This document shows, one piece after another, positions 61,614 through 64,000 of a DNA stretch of 64,000 nucleotides. The position numbers were made by a program, and so were the translations under genes. Position 1 is the first letter of the stretch, and each line of letters starts with the position of its first letter. A model generated the notes under the pieces. The model was not told where the DNA came from. It did no database searches and saw only the letters and a program-made list of their open reading frames with translations. This stretch comes from Baylisascaris procyonis (lineage: Eukaryota > Nematoda > Chromadorea > Rhabditida > Ascarididae). The stretch is from the NCBI GenBank assembly GCA_037389465.1, contig JAZARR010000078.1:1364001-1428000 (forward strand), written 5' to 3'.

Positions 61614-61748
61614 GTATGGATTGATTCCGTTCTCAACATGAATATTCCTCATAGACCAATATCCGATGGTATCCTAAACGATACGGGCTGGACATTCGGA
61701 AACACGTCTGTCGAATCATACAAGAAATTTGTCTGCTTCCGCGAACGA
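61614..61748 (+). CDS. Probable exon of the 57-63 kb gene
   Basis: Acceptor GTCTACAG, donor GTATAT, 45 codons, phase 0/0: VWIDSVLNMNIPHRPIS, DTGWTFGNTSVESY, KKFVCFRER. Clear coding composition. Confidence 0.5.
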
Positions 61749-61882
61749 GTATATCATCAAAGCTTACTCTGCTTAATGAGAGCAAATTAACTCATACGAA
61801 AGCAACTAGACGTATACATAAGACATTGCTGCAATGCCAACACAACATCCCATAAAATCAACAGCACCTTAACATATTGCAG

Positions 61883-62251
61883 CCAATAAACGCGAGTGAT
61901 CAATCACCGATCTCTCAAAAAACTCTTCGGGCAGACCCATCTCAGCGGTGAGATCAGCCACTTGAAGACCTGACTAAGAAATTAGTACAAGATGAAGTGA
62001 ATACTCCGATTATTACCAGTGAGATTTTAGAAACTCGTTCGAAAATATTCCGCTTTTATAAAGCCGTTAGCAATATTCTACAATTGCGAAATAGGTGTTA
62101 TGAAAGCGATTCGGCGATGAATAGTCTGCTCATCGATCATATCTATACTTGCGAAAATCAATCAAAAAGTCCACCCAAAAAGTTTTCTAGGAGGCATAAA
62201 AAACAAAAGAAAAAAAATCGTTTAGCGGCAGAAGATGGCAGTAATGATTGA
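61883..62251 (+). CDS. Exon with an in-frame TGA (57-63 kb gene)
   Basis: Acceptor CATATTGCAG, phase 0: PINASDQSPISQKTLRADPS, then CGG TGA at 61949-61951. The same frame then stays open for 99 codons (PLEDLTKKLVQDEVNTPI, ILETRSKIFRFYKAVSNIL, a Lys/Arg-rich end) to TGA at 62249. Either the gene ends at the first TGA, a donor (GTGAGA at 61947) skips it, or the copy is broken. Confidence 0.4.
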
Positions 62252-63253
62252 GAGATGCCAAAAGCACCTGTGCTGCTTTGCGTACAAATCATGTAAAGCG
62301 ACCACAGATTCACACAAACACACATATACGCACACTGAAAATGGTTACTGTAACGTTATTCCATCCTCCTCCCCTCCCCCCCCCCCACCCCACTTTCCAC
62401 TTCGTTGTGTAAAAATCGCTTGAATTATATTTTCGGTTGAAGCGCCGTTAATTTGTTCAATAATCTTCAGAGTGATCGTATTGGATATGAATGAAACTAA
62501 ATCTATCAACAGTAACCATCTGCAGCACGTTTACAAGGAAAAAAGGCACATACAGTAATAGAGTATGACGAACTCTGCGTCTAAATAACCTCGCAAAGTT
62601 GAGTCGATTACCAAAAACACAAAGAAAAAAAAAGAAAGAAAACAAAACTGGCGGGTTTCCACTAAATAACTAGAAGATCAAATTATGTTGTGCATTAGAA
62701 AAAAGAGGAAACTGTCACTATTTGAAATTTATATACTTCAAAAATCGAATGCAGCGATCCAGAAATGTTAGAAATAGATTTGGATAAGAAGATAACAAAT
62801 TTAAATATAATATACCTACCCGGCGAAAGAGAAACAAATAGAGAAAAGGGGCGCGGTAAAGGGGCACTCCAATTACTTGCTTGTTGAATAAAAAACAACC
62901 TGACTTAGAAACGAACTTAGTACAGCAGCAGATTCGGAGATAACCAACCTGCACTCAAACCTGAAACGGCGCCTAGCCTAGTCAAGCATTTAGCAAAAAC
63001 GAAATTTACTATTGTAAAAGTGAAATTTACTGCCTTTTCTTCATTAACGAAGTGCATTAGAACCCTTCCGTCTGCATTTCTCCTTGCTATTCCCAACTCC
63101 CCGAATAAAAAAACCCTTTAAGCCGACAGACTGCAAAAATGAACATATAGGAAACACTGTCGTATTTTATCAAAAAAAAGCGAGCGGGGAAAAAGATCGT
63201 CCACGAGTAATGTACACCTTCATAACATTACTAAGATTCAGCTGCATTGAAGA

Positions 63254-63544
63254 ATGGAAGAGGCGGAATCGTCACTGCAAACTTTGTGCGCACAAGAACG
63301 TGTATATCGACGTTTGCATACTTCTGTGGACGACGTGTGCGTTCGTTTCCTACATACTCACAATGCTAAACATCGCAGGTGGCGTAGTATTCTATACGAG
63401 CTCGGATTCTCGCCGAAATCTGATCGATTTGCGATTCAAGATCAGCCACTGTACCGTTGTATTCACCCAACCGTACATCCGAAGCGTCCATATCGGCAGT
63501 TAACTCTGAAAACAATTTCGGATACAATTAAACAATACAAGTAA
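63254..63544 (+). CDS. Candidate terminal exon or separate small ORF
   Basis: Open from ATG at 63254 to TAA: EEAESSLQTLCAQERVYRR, LHTSVDDVCVRFLHTHN, WRSILYELGFSPKSDRFA, then a basic end. It could join in phase to a donor near 62092 (GTGTTA) using an AAG acceptor at 63252. The other two frames are also open for part of this stretch. Unrecognised. Confidence 0.4.
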   Translation: MEEAESSLQTLCAQERVYRRLHTSVDDVCVRFLHTHNAKHRRWRSILYELGFSPKSDRFAIQDQPLYRCIHPTVHPKRPYRQLTLKTISDTIKQYK

Positions 63545-64000
63545 TTTACACGATCCGAAATATTCCAGGTAAAAGAACATAGAAGTACTTCTATTACCAC
63601 AGTTGGTGTAAAGATTTTGCTACCTTTAGGACTCTAGAACATCAATTAGAGGCAAATAGTATGCAAGAATTATTGATAGCACTATGCGGTCGATGTCTAT
63701 GCTTCGCGTGATTAAGTATTAGAAAAAACTGCCATATCCTAGTCAGAATCGAGAAAAATTTAATGAAATTTCAAGCTTTTTTTTTTAATTTCACACACTT
63801 AACTGCTTTAAAACGTTGAAAAAAAAGAAAATTGAGAAATACAAAAACATTTACGAGAAATGTCACTACGATATCGTTGCGTTTTATGCAGCAATTGAGT
63901 GGCACGTTTTCTAAGTGCTTCTGCGCGAGCTTGTGGTTTCTCATTACCACTTTGCCTTGATGTCAGCAGCTCTTTGGCGGTATTAAAGTCGGCCTGAAAT
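63545..64000. other. No supported gene
   Basis: AT-rich end of the window with no supported exon and no obvious poly(A) signal for the 63.3 kb ORF. Confidence 0.45.

Noticed and set aside
1..64000. CRISPR arrays, prokaryotic operons, complete transposons, rRNA
   Set aside because: None seen. The intron-rich organisation is eukaryotic, and no transposase or reverse transcriptase motifs were recognised.

Overview
This is AT-rich eukaryotic DNA (about 37-40% GC by eye) that looks like a nematode, probably a clade V/strongylid relative of hookworms. Three things point that way. The one gene I recognise with certainty is an amyloid-precursor-like gene whose protein follows Caenorhabditis elegans APL-1 almost exon by exon. 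Exon 1 of that gene sits directly behind a TTTCAG-type acceptor four bases from the ATG, as expected for spliced-leader trans-splicing. A degenerate interstitial array of the nematode telomere hexamer (TTAGGC/GCCTAA) lies at about 49 kb. Species assignment is inference; nothing here is bacterial or viral.

Layout. 1-16 kb: sparse. Candidate + strand exons lie at 0.94-1.2, 7.19, 12.28, 13.16, 14.33 and 15.44 kb, the last few perhaps one gene, and a candidate - strand fragment lies at 10.7-11.2 kb. 16.3-18.6 kb: a - strand gene with a terminal exon, a poly(A) signal and probable upstream exons. 21.47-42.68 kb: apl-1 on the + strand, 18 exons over 21 kb, reconstructed completely in phase (714 codons plus stop with the longer exon 14, 701 with the shorter). 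43.0-43.2 kb: terminal exon of a - strand gene that meets apl-1 tail to tail. 45.3-45.8 kb: a coding-like island of uncertain strand. 47.4-49.7 kb: diverged tandem repeats, G/T-rich simple sequence and the interstitial telomeric array. 50.1-52.9 kb: a two-exon - strand gene for a small secreted cysteine-containing protein. 51.9-56.9 kb: three phase-compatible + strand exons ending in a stop and a poly(A) signal. 57-63.5 kb: a chain of phase-compatible + strand exons of an unrecognised multi-exon gene, with one very short (30-nt) putative intron and one in-frame TGA.

apl-1 encodes a type I membrane protein: signal peptide, E1 (growth-factor-like and copper-binding-like subdomains), acidic region, E2, acidic/Thr-rich stalk, one transmembrane helix and a cytoplasmic tail with the YENPTY sorting/adaptor motif. 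It has no Kunitz domain and nothing resembling the vertebrate amyloid-beta segment, as known for C. elegans APL-1.

Limits: apart from apl-1, gene models were made by eye from splice signals, reading phase and codon-like composition, with no homology search. Treat them as exon candidates for RNA-seq to confirm. Stretches I do not list showed nothing I could support.
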